From Candidatus Melainabacteria bacterium (lineage in GTDB: Bacteria; Cyanobacteriota; Vampirovibrionia; Obscuribacterales; Obscuribacteraceae): DNA of 64,000 nucleotides. The stretch covers positions 310,001 to 374,000 of the forward strand of contig RXJR01000001.1 in NCBI GenBank assembly GCA_003963305.1, written 5' to 3'. Positions 51,834-60,777 of this stretch are shown here, one piece after another (position 1 is the first letter of the stretch; each line of letters begins with the position of its first letter). The position numbers and the translations under genes are program-made. Below the pieces are notes generated by a model. It ran no database searches, was not told the origin of the DNA, and saw only the letters and a program-made list of their open reading frames with translations.

Positions 51834-52163
51834 TTAGGACAGTGCGGAAAATTCCATGACCTGAACTTCGACCAGATCTACTTCCGGCAAAGTTCCATTT
51901 CTCAAACTGCGTCCGGGATAGAACCAATCGTTCGTAGCATCTCCGTCAAAGGCATTGCCTCCATCGGCAAGAGCCAGAGGCGGCAATAGTGAATCAGGAA
52001 TACCACTGAGCAGCTCTTCGATTGCCTGACTGGTGAGCATGAAGATGTCTTTGCGTGGCTCCTGCGGAACAGAAGTTGCATCCGAACCTACAGGAGCGGG
52101 AGCTGTCGAATTATTAGTGATCTGACTAAAACGGTTGAGCATACTGTGTGCTGCTGTACTCAT
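51834..52163 (-). CDS. Small hypothetical protein between two EF-hand/LysM-like genes
   Basis: A 109-residue acidic protein, no signal peptide or TM. Residues about 45-65 form an amphipathic helix (A-I-E-E-L-L-S-G-I-P-D-S-L-L-P-P). It includes N-A-F-D-G-D-A-T-N-D-W, a Ca-loop-like acidic stretch. 42 bases after the 52206-53861 gene on the same strand, so likely one transcript. No family recognised. Confidence 0.6.
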   Translation of the reverse strand: MSTAAHSMLNRFSQITNNSTAPAPVGSDATSVPQEPRKDIFMLTSQAIEELLSGIPDSLLPPLALADGGNAFDGDATNDWFYPGRSLRNGTLPEVDLVEVQVMEFSALS

Positions 52164-52205
52164 GTCACGTAACCTCTATAAAATCGACAGCTCCGCTGTT
52201 CCAAT

Positions 52206-53861
52206 CTATGCGAACAATCCGGCTAAAGCAGGGTTGTGCTTGATGGCGTCGTCTACCTTCAGTTCTTCCTTGCTATTCAACGACTTGCGGTTACCGTTGG
52301 CGTGGCGCAGTTGATTTACCAACTCTTTCAACTCTTTCTGGCTTGGTTCGTACTTCTTATCGCCTTTATGAGCTTCAGAGAGGAGACGCTCGGCAACGTG
52401 ATAGTAGCCTTGACCGGACTGTACGACGAGAGCTTTGTGAGCCTCAGCCTTCATATCGCCACCAGGAGTTGTTACAGGCGGAGCTGCGTCGACTGGCTTT
52501 GGAGTGGCATCCAATCCACCTTTTTTCAGCGCCGCATCAGACATGTTGTGCTCGTGAGCTTTAGCAGCGATTTCATCTTTCGAGAAGTCTTTCTTGCCGT
52601 ACAATCTGCCATCTTCTTGCAGTGTCTTGAGGTAGCTCAATGAAGCACGATCCGCAGCATTCAGATTAGGATTAGCGAGAGCTTTATCGAGATTGTCGCC
52701 ACTGACTCCGCCATCAGGACTCTTGATTTGATCGTAGAGACTTGGCTTACCATCTTTCTTATCAAAGAGGTGGCTAAATTGTTGTTCGCGTGCTTTCTGC
52801 TCAGGTGATTCAGCTGGCTTGGCTGGATTGGCAGCCAGTTTATCGAAGTTGACACCCGAATCAGCACCCATCTTTTGCAAATCAGCTCGACTCAGATTGG
52901 TGCGAGGTGAGATGTTGCCGTCCATGCCTGGGTTGGCAAGCTGATTTTGTGTGATCTGATCGTTGAGTGCCTGCAGTGTCTTTTGATTTTCCGCTGTCAG
53001 ATTATGGCGTTCAGGATGAGCAATAAAGTCTTGAACTTTGGCTTCATCAACTCCACCTTTGCCGTCGCCGACTTTATCGAGCAAGCTTGCCTTGCCGCCT
53101 GGCTTGGCAGTCAGGTCGCTGAGAGCTGCTGCGGTACGTTGCTGATCTCCACTTTGTGGCTCGGCTTGTTTTTTGAGCTTGGCGATGTCTTCTGGTTTCA
53201 AACCGGCGTTCTCGTCCAGTTTCTTAACTTGATCTGCCGTCAGGTCGCCAGTACGCGAACCAAGCCCCATGTACGATTTATCACGCTGCTGGTTGAGGCG
53301 CTCCAGGCTAGCTCTATCGGCGTCAGACAAAGAAGGATCAGCAAGTCTCTTGTCCAACTTATCTCCGGAAACTCCGCCCTTACCGTCACCAACAGAGTCA
53401 AGAAGAGTCTTTCCGTTGGCATCTTTGGCATGCAGATTGCGCATGTCGGCTTTGTTTTGTTCCTGCCCGAGGTACTTGGTGATGTCGCCTTGAGTAATAA
53501 CCTTTCCATCAGTGGAAATCTGAGTAAAGTGGTCCTGCAGTCGCTTGGCAAGCGCTTTTTCGGCTGGGCTCGTGGCTTTGTCACCGTACTGCTGAATGTC
53601 TTCCTTGCTGATTTGACCATAACCAAAAGTGCTTTTGACACTGTGCAAATCGCTCATAATCTTTTGAGCAGCCAGACCTTCAGCGCGCGTGCCGTAGCCG
53701 TCACGATCAAGTTGAGCCAATGCCTTTGTCTGTGATGGACCCGTAATGGAATCAAGTTCTTTCAAGAATGGACTTGGATCAGAAGGGCTTTTCGAAATAG
53801 CTGACTCGACGCGATCAGTGCCTCTCTTCTCTTCTTTGGTAGGAGCTTCGGTTCTTGCCAT
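52206..53861 (-). CDS. Large repetitive EF-hand-like protein with C-terminal LysM-like segment
   Basis: A 551-residue hydrophilic protein, no signal peptide. Three internal modules (about 138-195, 242-303, 363-415) share G-K-x-S/T-L-L/Y-D-x-V/I then D-G-x-G-G-V, an EF-hand-like acidic loop and following helix. Other EF-hand-like spots are S-T-D-G-K-V-I-T-Q-G-D-I (116-127) and repeated L-S/T-x-x-D/E. A Q-S-G-Q-G-Y-Y-H-V-A-E-R-L-L segment (481-494) resembles LysM. Residues 82-130 align with the end of the 50622-51503 protein. Likely Ca-binding and secreted by a non-Sec route, or cytosolic; unknown role. Confidence 0.75.
   Translation of the reverse strand: MARTEAPTKEEKRGTDRVESAISKSPSDPSPFLKELDSITGPSQTKALAQLDRDGYGTRAEGLAAQKIMSDLHSVKSTFGYGQISKEDIQQYGDKATSPAEKALAKRLQDHFTQISTDGKVITQGDITKYLGQEQNKADMRNLHAKDANGKTLLDSVGDGKGGVSGDKLDKRLADPSLSDADRASLERLNQQRDKSYMGLGSRTGDLTADQVKKLDENAGLKPEDIAKLKKQAEPQSGDQQRTAAALSDLTAKPGGKASLLDKVGDGKGGVDEAKVQDFIAHPERHNLTAENQKTLQALNDQITQNQLANPGMDGNISPRTNLSRADLQKMGADSGVNFDKLAANPAKPAESPEQKAREQQFSHLFDKKDGKPSLYDQIKSPDGGVSGDNLDKALANPNLNAADRASLSYLKTLQEDGRLYGKKDFSKDEIAAKAHEHNMSDAALKKGGLDATPKPVDAAPPVTTPGGDMKAEAHKALVVQSGQGYYHVAERLLSEAHKGDKKYEPSQKELKELVNQLRHANGNRKSLNSKEELKVDDAIKHNPALAGLFA
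52617..53450 (-). repeat. Three diverged protein modules with D-G-x-G-G-V loops
   Basis: Modules at about residues 138-195, 242-303 and 363-415 of the same protein, spaced 104-121 residues, each with a Leu/Tyr-Asp, an acidic Gly loop, and a helix with L-x-x-A. Diverged at the DNA level. Confidence 0.55.
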
Positions 53862-54175
53862 TTTTATAGGTCCTCACTTGGGTGTGTATCCGCGAAATAG
53901 CGGTGCCACTGGGGGTGGTGGCGGGTGCTTTGTCAGGTGGGGCGAAGCAGTCGGTAGTAAGTCCAACTTCAACTTTGTGAACGCAGTATAAGAAATGGAT
54001 ATTACCGAGACATTACCAACTTGTACGGTTGTCAACGACAGGCAATTTTGCCAACCTGTCAGCTTCTTCGCGCCAACCTGTTAGCTGATAAGCAATAGAT
54101 CAGTAAGTAAGTGACCACTTATCGGGTCCGACCCCTATCAGTGGAGCAAGTGCAATCACTATTTGCGAACTAAAC
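53862..54175. other. Intergenic region upstream of the EF-hand-like gene
   Basis: 314 bases, no ORF. Contains a GT-rich tract just upstream of the 53861 start and the direct repeats at 54050-54086 listed separately. Confidence 0.5.
54050..54086. repeat. 15-bp direct repeat GCCAACCTGTYAGCT spaced 22 bp
   Basis: Copies at 54050-54064 and 54072-54086 differ at one base. A weaker CCAACTTGT lies at 54017-54025. The 22-bp period is two turns of B-DNA, as for a dimeric or tandem regulator binding one face. Confidence 0.5.
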
Positions 54176-54421
54176 TCAAGTGAAATAAACGCCGACAGCC
54201 CCGGTCACCCGACGAATCAAACGTACGGTATCGAGCTCAATTTCCTGACCGTATTCCAGTTCATCCATGGCGCGCTTCTTCAAGACAGCTATCAGCTCGC
54301 GCTTCTCGTCTTCGGCCAGCTCAATCTTTTTATGGTGATTGTCTGCCGCCATCTGCAGCAGTTCCATAATGCTCAAATTCGGGTCGATAACTACCATCGC
54401 TCGGACTACTTCTACTTTCAC
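54176..54421 (-). CDS. Small conserved-looking hypothetical protein
   Basis: An 81-residue protein: a beta strand (V-R-A-M-V-V-I-D-P), a helix (S-I-M-E-L-L-Q-M-A-A-D-N), an acidic/basic helix (E-D-E-K-R-E-L-I-A-V-L-K-K-R-A), and a final basic strand (V-R-L-I-R-R-V-T-G-A-V-G). No Cys or signal peptide. MVVIDPN is a possible later start. Unknown function. Confidence 0.5.
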   Translation of the reverse strand: MKVEVVRAMVVIDPNLSIMELLQMAADNHHKKIELAEDEKRELIAVLKKRAMDELEYGQEIELDTVRLIRRVTGAVGVYFT

Positions 54422-54630
54422 TGGAAGGATTCACGGGTCCCCTGAGCATGTGCTCAATCATAGATTAGGCTCTGCGATTTTGCAGGACAATTCGTAATTC
54501 AATCAAAAGGCGGGAATTTCCCCCACGCCCAACCGGGAAGGTTACGCAGTGAGCAGCCAGTTGAGCAGCATCAAAACGAAGCTCTGCCAGAAGAAGAGGT
54601 CTGTCAAAGGATCAGATTGAGAATTCCAGC

Positions 54631-55281
54631 CTAATGAGCGGTGTCGGTATTCGGCACGACATAGCCGCAAACCGGATCATTCTTGAGGATATATTGCTGT
54701 CGCGTTACCTTTACACCTAAAAGATTTTCCATCAATTGAGGTTCGAGAACACACAGCTGCTGATATTGCAGCGCCAGATCGTGCACGGCGCAATGCCTTT
54801 GAAAAATAATGAAGTTGCCGTCTGGAAGAGTCTCCCATTCAGTCATATAGCCATTTTCCGAGAAGATTTTGGCAACCTCGGCCACTTTCCCCTTCATGTC
54901 CTTGCCGATCACACGAGACTTGAAACGGTCAGCCATTTTGTCGTTGCGGCGACTGAGCAAATCCATGACACCAGTGTCTCCGCTCTGCTCATACACAACG
55001 TCGAGCAGATCGACTGCCAGGTTCTGGAACCCAGTCGGGAATAACCCCTCCGCCTTTTCGGTCAATTTATAGTGATAAGTCGGGCGTCCGCGAGACTGCC
55101 GCACAATGCGCGAATGAACCAGCCCGTCCTTTTGAAGGGCGGCAATATGGCGCCTGACCGCCATTGACGTGATGCCCAGCTCCTTACACAAGTCGGCGAC
55201 AGTGACCTCGCCCATGCGCTTGATAAACACGAGCACGGCTTCTTGGGTACGTTCGGGATTGTCGCCTAACTGCTGAATCAT
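54631..55281 (-). CDS. sufR: SufR-type Fe-S transcriptional repressor of the suf operon
   Basis: SufR is a cyanobacterial-type Fe-S repressor. N-terminal DeoR/ArsR-like winged helix about 8-80 (V-T-V-A-D-L-C-K-E-L-G-I-T-S-M-A-V-R-R-H-I-A-A-L). The C-terminal region has three cysteines with C-x12-C-x27-C spacing (H-C-A-V-H-D-L-A-L-Q-Y-Q-Q-L-C, and V-C-G-Y-V-V), which fits the SufR cluster pocket. Divergent from sufC with a 241-base gap that should hold both promoters and the operator. No CAAC-N6-GTTG site, the cyanobacterial SufR box, is seen. Confidence 0.88.
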   Translation of the reverse strand: MIQQLGDNPERTQEAVLVFIKRMGEVTVADLCKELGITSMAVRRHIAALQKDGLVHSRIVRQSRGRPTYHYKLTEKAEGLFPTGFQNLAVDLLDVVYEQSGDTGVMDLLSRRNDKMADRFKSRVIGKDMKGKVAEVAKIFSENGYMTEWETLPDGNFIIFQRHCAVHDLALQYQQLCVLEPQLMENLLGVKVTRQQYILKNDPVCGYVVPNTDTAH

Positions 55282-55358
55282 CGGAATGGCCTCGTTATCT
55301 CATTCTACTCTTCTGAAAGCGCCCGTGGTTGGGACTTTTGTATCAGTTCGCTACTTGA

Positions 55359-55371
55359 TCCTTAAGAAGGA
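55359..55371. promoter_or_regulatory. Palindrome in the sufR-sufC promoter region, candidate operator
   Basis: TCCTT-AAG-AAGGA, a 13-bp palindrome with 5-bp arms, followed by an AT-rich stretch (55380-55413). It lies between the divergent suf genes. Candidate SufR site only. Confidence 0.3.
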
Positions 55372-55522
55372 CGAATAGTTCTGAGATTTTTGATACTATT
55401 TTATCTATAAAAGCCTACAATCCTAAGCTTTGACATTTTTAAGGTTACCCTATCCGGTGCCAAGCCGCGAAAAAGCTAGGATCGCGTTCGTCACAGACCA
55501 TTGACCACTAAAGGCAACTTCC

Positions 55523-56293
55523 ATGACTGCTAAACAACCGCTACTTTCCATTCAAGACCTGCACGCAAAGGTGGAGGACAAAGAAATCCTCAAAGGCGTC
55601 AATCTGGACATCTATCCAGGTGAAGTACACGCCATCATGGGACGTAACGGTTCGGGTAAGTCGACCCTCTCATACACATTGATGGGGCACCCTCGCTACA
55701 CCGTCACTTCTGGCAAGGTGTTGTTCAAAGGCGTAGATATTATCGAGATGTCGCCTGACCAACGTGCTCGCAGCGGTCTGGCGCTGGCATTTCAATACCC
55801 GGTGGCGATTCCTGGAGTATCCGTCTCGAACTTCCTGCGCGCTTCTGTGAACGCCGTGCGCGGCAAAGAGATTCCTGTCAAAGAATTCAGAGCCGAGCTC
55901 AAGGAAAAAATGAAAAGCCTGGGAGTTCCCAATGAATTCCTCAGCCGATATATCAATGATGGTTTTTCAGGCGGAGAGAAAAAACGTCTGGAAATTCTTC
56001 AATTGGCTTTGCTCAAACCAGCCCTTGCAGTTCTCGATGAAACAGACTCGGGTCTCGACATCGACGCGCTCAAGACAGTTTCGGAAGGCATCAACACCCT
56101 CGCTAATCCGGAAACGGCAATTTTGCTGATTACTCACTATCAGCGCATTCTCAACTATGTGGAACCACAATTCGTCCATGTCTTCCAGGACGGACGCATC
56201 ATCAAATCTGGTGGCGCCGACCTGTCCAAAGAACTGGAAGCTCGTGGCTACGACTGGGTATCACAAGAACTTACGCCGTCAGGTGTTTCATAA
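55523..56293 (+). CDS. sufC: Fe-S cluster assembly ATPase SufC
   Basis: ABC-type ATPase of the SufBCD scaffold. Walker [10 protein letters not shown] (about 39-47), Q-loop A-F-Q-Y-P, signature [12 protein letters not shown] (about 150-161), Walker [13 protein letters not shown] (about 171-182), H-loop L-I-T-H-Y. Length 256. First gene of the operon; 21 bases from the sufB start chosen here. Confidence 0.96.
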   Translation: MTAKQPLLSIQDLHAKVEDKEILKGVNLDIYPGEVHAIMGRNGSGKSTLSYTLMGHPRYTVTSGKVLFKGVDIIEMSPDQRARSGLALAFQYPVAIPGVSVSNFLRASVNAVRGKEIPVKEFRAELKEKMKSLGVPNEFLSRYINDGFSGGEKKRLEILQLALLKPALAVLDETDSGLDIDALKTVSEGINTLANPETAILLITHYQRILNYVEPQFVHVFQDGRIIKSGGADLSKELEARGYDWVSQELTPSGVS

Positions 56294-56314
56294 CATTTAC
56301 GGATGGAGGCGACC

Positions 56315-57742
56315 ATGTCTGCGGAACTAATTCACGATCAATCAATCGGCAACATCGGAAACGACTACTCACAGTATGGTTTCCAGGACAAAGAAGATTA
56401 TGTCTTCAAGTCAGGCAGAGGTTTGACTCGCGAGATCGTAGAAAAGATCTCGTCGATGAAAAACGAGCCTGAGTGGATGTTGAAATACAGACTGCGCGCT
56501 CTCGACATATTCCTCAAGAAGCCAATGCCACGATGGGGCAACTGTCAGCTTCTCGACGATATCGACTTCGAAAACATCTTTTACTTCGTGCGCTCTTCAG
56601 AAAGAACTGAAAAAAGCTGGGACGATGTTCCAGAAGGCATCAAACAGACTTTCGACCGTCTGGGCATTCCAGAAGCTGAACGTAAGTTCCTTGCCGGCGT
56701 CACCGCGCAATACGAATCAGAAGTTGTCTACCACTCCATCCGCGAAGACCTGGAAGCTCAGGGCGTTGTCTTCCTTGATATGGATTCAGGATTGCGCGAG
56801 CACGAAGAAATAGTGCGCAAGCACTTCGGCACCGTTATCCCGGCTGCCGACAATAAATTCTCAGCTCTCAACTCGGCCGTCTGGTCGGGCGGAAGTTTCG
56901 TCTGGGTGCCGGAAGGCGTCAAGGTGGAAATTCCACTGCAAGCTTACTTCCGCATCAACGCGGAAAACATGGGTCAGTTCGAAAGAACGCTGATCATTGC
57001 TGAACCAGGCAGTTTCGTTCACTACATCGAAGGTTGCACTGCCCCGACTTATTCGACCGACTCGCTGCACTCCGCTGTAGTTGAGCTGATTGCCAAGCCA
57101 GGCGCGCACATTCGCTACACGACGATTCAAAACTGGTCGAAGAACGTATACAACCTCGTCACCAAACGCGCTGTTGCTCACACCGATGCCAAGGTCGAGT
57201 GGGTCGACGGAAACATCGGCTCCAAGCTGACCATGAAGTACCCGGCTATTCACCTGGTCGGCGAACGCGCACACGGCGAAGTGCTGTCGATCGCTTTTGC
57301 GGGCGACGACCAGCATCAAGACGCAGGTGCCAAGATGGTGCATGCTGCACCAAATACGACATCAATGGTGGTCTCCAAGTCCATCTCGAAAAATGGCGGC
57401 AGAACCTCGTATCGCGGTCTCGTGAAAGTCTATCCAAACGCCAAAGGCGCCAAGTCGAACATCAAGTGCGATGCGCTTCTGCTCGATGAAAAATCTCGGT
57501 CGGATACCTACCCGACTATGGAAATCGACGAAAAAGACGTCACCATCGAACACGAAGCAACGGTGTCAAAAGTCGGTGAAGAGCAACTCTTCTACCTGAT
57601 GAGTCGTGGACTGACACAAGACGAAGCTACCGCCATGATCATCAATGGATTCTTCGAGCCGTTCACAAAAGAACTGCCGCTTGAATACGCTGTTGAACTG
57701 AACCGGCTCATCCAGCTCGAAATGTCAGGTTCGGTGGGGTAG
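56315..57742 (+). CDS. sufB: Fe-S cluster scaffold SufB
   Basis: SufB is the scaffold subunit of SufBCD. Family segments: [13 protein letters not shown] near the start, [11 protein letters not shown] (about 190-200), Y-I-E-G-C-T-A-P (near 242), H-A-A-P-N-T-T-S near 344, and the late [10 protein letters not shown] (about 423-432). ATG 56315 is preferred over ATG 56303 because GGAGG sits 5 bases before it. Length 475. Confidence 0.96.
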   Translation: MSAELIHDQSIGNIGNDYSQYGFQDKEDYVFKSGRGLTREIVEKISSMKNEPEWMLKYRLRALDIFLKKPMPRWGNCQLLDDIDFENIFYFVRSSERTEKSWDDVPEGIKQTFDRLGIPEAERKFLAGVTAQYESEVVYHSIREDLEAQGVVFLDMDSGLREHEEIVRKHFGTVIPAADNKFSALNSAVWSGGSFVWVPEGVKVEIPLQAYFRINAENMGQFERTLIIAEPGSFVHYIEGCTAPTYSTDSLHSAVVELIAKPGAHIRYTTIQNWSKNVYNLVTKRAVAHTDAKVEWVDGNIGSKLTMKYPAIHLVGERAHGEVLSIAFAGDDQHQDAGAKMVHAAPNTTSMVVSKSISKNGGRTSYRGLVKVYPNAKGAKSNIKCDALLLDEKSRSDTYPTMEIDEKDVTIEHEATVSKVGEEQLFYLMSRGLTQDEATAMIINGFFEPFTKELPLEYAVELNRLIQLEMSGSVG

Positions 57743-57760
57743 AAATCGTGAATTCTTTTA

Positions 57761-57797
57761 TGCACTGCCGCCAGATCTAAAGATTTGGCGCAGTGTA
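57761..57797 (+). other. Hairpin between sufB and sufD
   Basis: Arms TGCACTGCCGCCAGAT and ATTTGGCGCAGTGTA pair over about 15 bases with one bulge and G-U pairs, loop CTAAAG; followed by TTTAGC. It may be a weak attenuator or an mRNA processing or stability stem inside the operon. Confidence 0.55.
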
Positions 57798-57836
57798 TTT
57801 AGCGGCCCGAAGTAATGCGGAATCAAGGAAAGACAA

Positions 57837-59189
57837 ATGTCAGAGTCGAAGTCGGTAAACACAATTGCACGGGAGCGCGTGGATAATTTGGCGTCCCAGA
57901 ATGGCGAACCATCTTGGTTGAAAGAATTGAGGGTATCTGCATGGGAAGCATATCTGCAGACACCCATGCCCACAGGTCGTGACGAAGATTGGCGCAAGAC
58001 TGATATCGAAAGTTTGGATTTGTCCAACTTGAACGCCATCGATCTGTCGACCAAGAGCGACGCGAAAGCAAAATTACCAGAATGGTTCGAAACTGCCCTG
58101 ACGTTCTTCGAAGATAATTCAGGCGTTGTTGCAGAAGTCGGACAATCATCTATACCGGCAAAACTTCCCGCAGAATTAGCCGCCAAAGGCGTCATCTTCT
58201 GCACATTGAAAGAAGCCCTGCGCGATCATGCCGAATTGATCCGCCCCTATCTTTCCAAGATCGAGTGCGACCAGAAATTTGTCTTGATGAACAAAGCCCT
58301 CTTCAACGGCGGCGCTTTCCTCTACGTTCCAGCCAACGTCGAAGTAGAGGGACCTTTCATCAGCCTCACTCACTTCACTTCATCGAATGGCTCTCCCAAC
58401 GGCGTGGCCATTTTTCCGCGCTTGATCGCCGTACTGGGCAGTCACAGCAAAGCCAACTTGATCAACATCATCAGCTCGGAGCCTGGCGCTGAAACCAAGA
58501 CAACTCTGCGTTCACTGGCCAATGCGCTCGTCGAAGTGCACGTTGCTGCCGGTGCAAAATGCGAATATCTCGAAATTCAGAAATTCGATGCCAACGTCTT
58601 TGCCATTACTCGCACTCACAATCAAGTCGAACAAGACGCATCGGTCAAGTCACTGACAGTTGCTCTCGGCGGTTCACAATTGAAGGGCGACATTGCCACG
58701 ATCTTGAATGCTAAAGGAGCAACAAGCGATCTGCAGGGCATCGTTCTTGGTGACAACGATGAACATTACAGCTTCAACACCATCCAGAAACACATCGCCC
58801 CTGATACCAACTCCAATATCAACTTCCGAGTGGCATTGAAAGGCAACGCCCAATCGATCTATCAGGGAATTATCGAAGTCGATAAGATTGCGCAGAAGAC
58901 TGCAGCTTTCCAGAGCAACAAGAACCTGCTGCTCGGCAATGAAGCTCGCGCTGATTCCATTCCTAAGTTGGAAATTCTCGCCGATGACGTCAAATGCTCA
59001 CATGGAGCCACAGTTGGTCCAGTCGATCGCGAGCAAATCTTCTATCTAATGAGTCGCGGACTATCTGCGCCCGCTGCCGAAGAATTGATTGTCACAGGCT
59101 TCTTCAGACAGATTTTGGAAGCATGCACGATCGGCAGAGCCAAAGACTGGGTCTACGACGTATTGGCTGAAAAAATTCACGGGGTCTAA
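57837..59189 (+). CDS. sufD: Fe-S cluster assembly protein SufD
   Basis: SufD pairs with SufB in the scaffold. The common SufB/D core is seen: N-G-G-A-F-L-Y-V-P-A-N-V (near 158-169), I-T-R-T-H-N-Q-V-E-Q-D-A, F-Q-S-N-K-N-L-L-L (near 360-368), K-C-S-H-G-A-T-V-G (near 386), E-Q-I-F-Y-L-M-S-R-G. The N-terminus (P-M-P-T-G-R-D-E-D-W-R-K-T-D) is the typical SufD start. Length 450. Ends 4 bases before the Rieske gene start. Confidence 0.95.
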   Translation: MSESKSVNTIARERVDNLASQNGEPSWLKELRVSAWEAYLQTPMPTGRDEDWRKTDIESLDLSNLNAIDLSTKSDAKAKLPEWFETALTFFEDNSGVVAEVGQSSIPAKLPAELAAKGVIFCTLKEALRDHAELIRPYLSKIECDQKFVLMNKALFNGGAFLYVPANVEVEGPFISLTHFTSSNGSPNGVAIFPRLIAVLGSHSKANLINIISSEPGAETKTTLRSLANALVEVHVAAGAKCEYLEIQKFDANVFAITRTHNQVEQDASVKSLTVALGGSQLKGDIATILNAKGATSDLQGIVLGDNDEHYSFNTIQKHIAPDTNSNINFRVALKGNAQSIYQGIIEVDKIAQKTAAFQSNKNLLLGNEARADSIPKLEILADDVKCSHGATVGPVDREQIFYLMSRGLSAPAAEELIVTGFFRQILEACTIGRAKDWVYDVLAEKIHGV

Positions 59190-59193
59190 ATCG

Positions 59194-59520
59194 ATGAGCG
59201 CTGAATTCAGCAAAGTAGCAAACAAAAATGATGTGCCTGAAGGCCACGTCAAAGTCTACACTGTAGAGAATCAGCGCATCGCCGTTTGCAATGTCGAAGG
59301 AAAGTTCTTTGCCGTCGCGGATATCTGCACGCACGACGGCGGTCCGCTTGGAGAAGGCGAGCTAGTCGACAACACGATCGAATGCCCGCGCCATGGTGCT
59401 CGGTTTGATGTGGAGACCGGAGCGGTGGTGTGTATGCCGGCGGTCGTACCGATCGCCACATACCCATGCGAAGAACGCGGAGAAGATTTATGGGTCGCCG
59501 TCTCTGGCGAACACAAATAA
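59194..59520 (+). CDS. Rieske-type ferredoxin in the suf operon
   Basis: A 108-residue soluble Rieske protein. Ligand motifs C-T-H-D-G-G-P-L (about 47-54) and C-P-R-H-G-A-R-F (about 68-75) are complete. It has no membrane anchor. The true start is M-S-A-E-F at 59194, 4 bases after sufD. This kind of gene also sits in actinobacterial suf operons (after sufD, before the rest). Probable electron donor for cluster assembly or repair. Confidence 0.9.
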   Translation: MSAEFSKVANKNDVPEGHVKVYTVENQRIAVCNVEGKFFAVADICTHDGGPLGEGELVDNTIECPRHGARFDVETGAVVCMPAVVPIATYPCEERGEDLWVAVSGEHK

Positions 59521-59538
59521 GGTGTAAGGGTTAAGACA

Positions 59539-60777
59539 ATGTTCGATATCAAAAAAGTCAGAAAAGATTTTCCAATACTAGATCGTCAGGTCAACGGCAA
59601 GCGGCTGGTCTACCTGGACAGCGCGGCGACATCGCAAAAGCCGCTCAGCGTAATTCGATCGCTGACAGACTACTATGAAAATTACAACGCTAACATTCAT
59701 CGCGGCATTCATACATTGAGCGAGGAAGCGACTGAAGCCTTTGAAGTAACAAGAGAGAAAATCCGCCAGTTCATCGATGCGGCAGAGGCACGGGAAGTCA
59801 TCTTCACCAAGAACGCCACTGAAGCAATCAATCTGGTGGCTCAAACCTATGGACGACAGAACGTTCTCGCGGGCGACGAAATTGCGATAACGCCGATGGA
59901 ACATCACTCCAATTTCGTGCCCTGGCAACAACTGGCCAAAGAGCGTGAAGCCAAGCTCGTTTTCCTGCCTCTGACAGATGATGGACAAATAGATCTGGCC
60001 GCTGCGAAGAAGCTTATTACAAACAAAACTCGTATCGTCGCAGTTACGCAAATGTCCAATGTGCTGGGTACCATAAATCCAATCAACGAATTGGCTAAGC
60101 TGGCGCATGATGCCGGTGCCGTGCTCTTTGTGGACGGCGCGCAGGGTATTCCCCACTTGCAAACATCAGTGCGTGAATTAGATTGTGATTTCCTGGCGTT
60201 CTCGATGCACAAGTTGCTGGGCCCGACGGGCGTTGGTGTGTTGTGGGGTCGAGAAACATTGCTGGAAGCAATGCCTGCCTTCATGACAGGCGGCGACATG
60301 ATCAATTACGTCTCGCGTGAAAAAACCACCTGGAACGAATTGCCCTGGAAATTCGAAGCCGGCACTCCGAATATTGCTGATGTCATTGCCAGCGCCGCAG
60401 CTATCGATTACCTCAACGACCTGGGCATGGATAATGTGCGCGCCCACGAAATAGAGCTTGTTGAATACGCCATCAAGGGTCTTCAGGGGCTCGGTGATGC
60501 CGATATTTACGGACCGCTCGACGCCACTAAACGTGGTGGCGTAATTTCTTTCAACTTCAAAGACGTTCACCCTCACGACGTCGGGCAGATTCTCAACGAT
60601 GCAGGCATCGCCATTCGCGCCGGGCACCATTGCTGCCAGCCATTGATGCGCGACCTCGGTGTGATGGGCACGGCCAGAGCCAGTTTCTATGTTTACAACA
60701 CAAAGGAAGAAGTCGATATATTATTGGATGCCCTCAAAGAAGCAGATAAGGTTTTAGGACATGTCGCTTGCAGATGA
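59539..60777 (+). CDS. sufS: Cysteine desulfurase SufS
   Basis: PLP enzyme that frees sulfur from cysteine. N-terminus V-Y-L-D-S-A-A-T-S-Q-K-P (about 29-40), N-x-H-R-G-x-H, PLP-Lys in F-S-M-H-K-L-L-G-P-T-G (Lys near 227), reactive Cys in R-A-G-H-H-C-C-Q-P (near 364-372). Class II (SufS) because of that short Cys loop. Overlaps sufU by 17 bases, so both are translationally coupled. Confidence 0.96.
   Translation: MFDIKKVRKDFPILDRQVNGKRLVYLDSAATSQKPLSVIRSLTDYYENYNANIHRGIHTLSEEATEAFEVTREKIRQFIDAAEAREVIFTKNATEAINLVAQTYGRQNVLAGDEIAITPMEHHSNFVPWQQLAKEREAKLVFLPLTDDGQIDLAAAKKLITNKTRIVAVTQMSNVLGTINPINELAKLAHDAGAVLFVDGAQGIPHLQTSVRELDCDFLAFSMHKLLGPTGVGVLWGRETLLEAMPAFMTGGDMINYVSREKTTWNELPWKFEAGTPNIADVIASAAAIDYLNDLGMDNVRAHEIELVEYAIKGLQGLGDADIYGPLDATKRGGVISFNFKDVHPHDVGQILNDAGIAIRAGHHCCQPLMRDLGVMGTARASFYVYNTKEEVDILLDALKEADKVLGHVACR

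Noticed and set aside
55430-55470. TTGACA at 55431 as sufC promoter
   Set aside because: A TTGACA is present, but the -10 position at 17 bases is poor (TCCGGT), and the only TA-rich box is 15 bases away.
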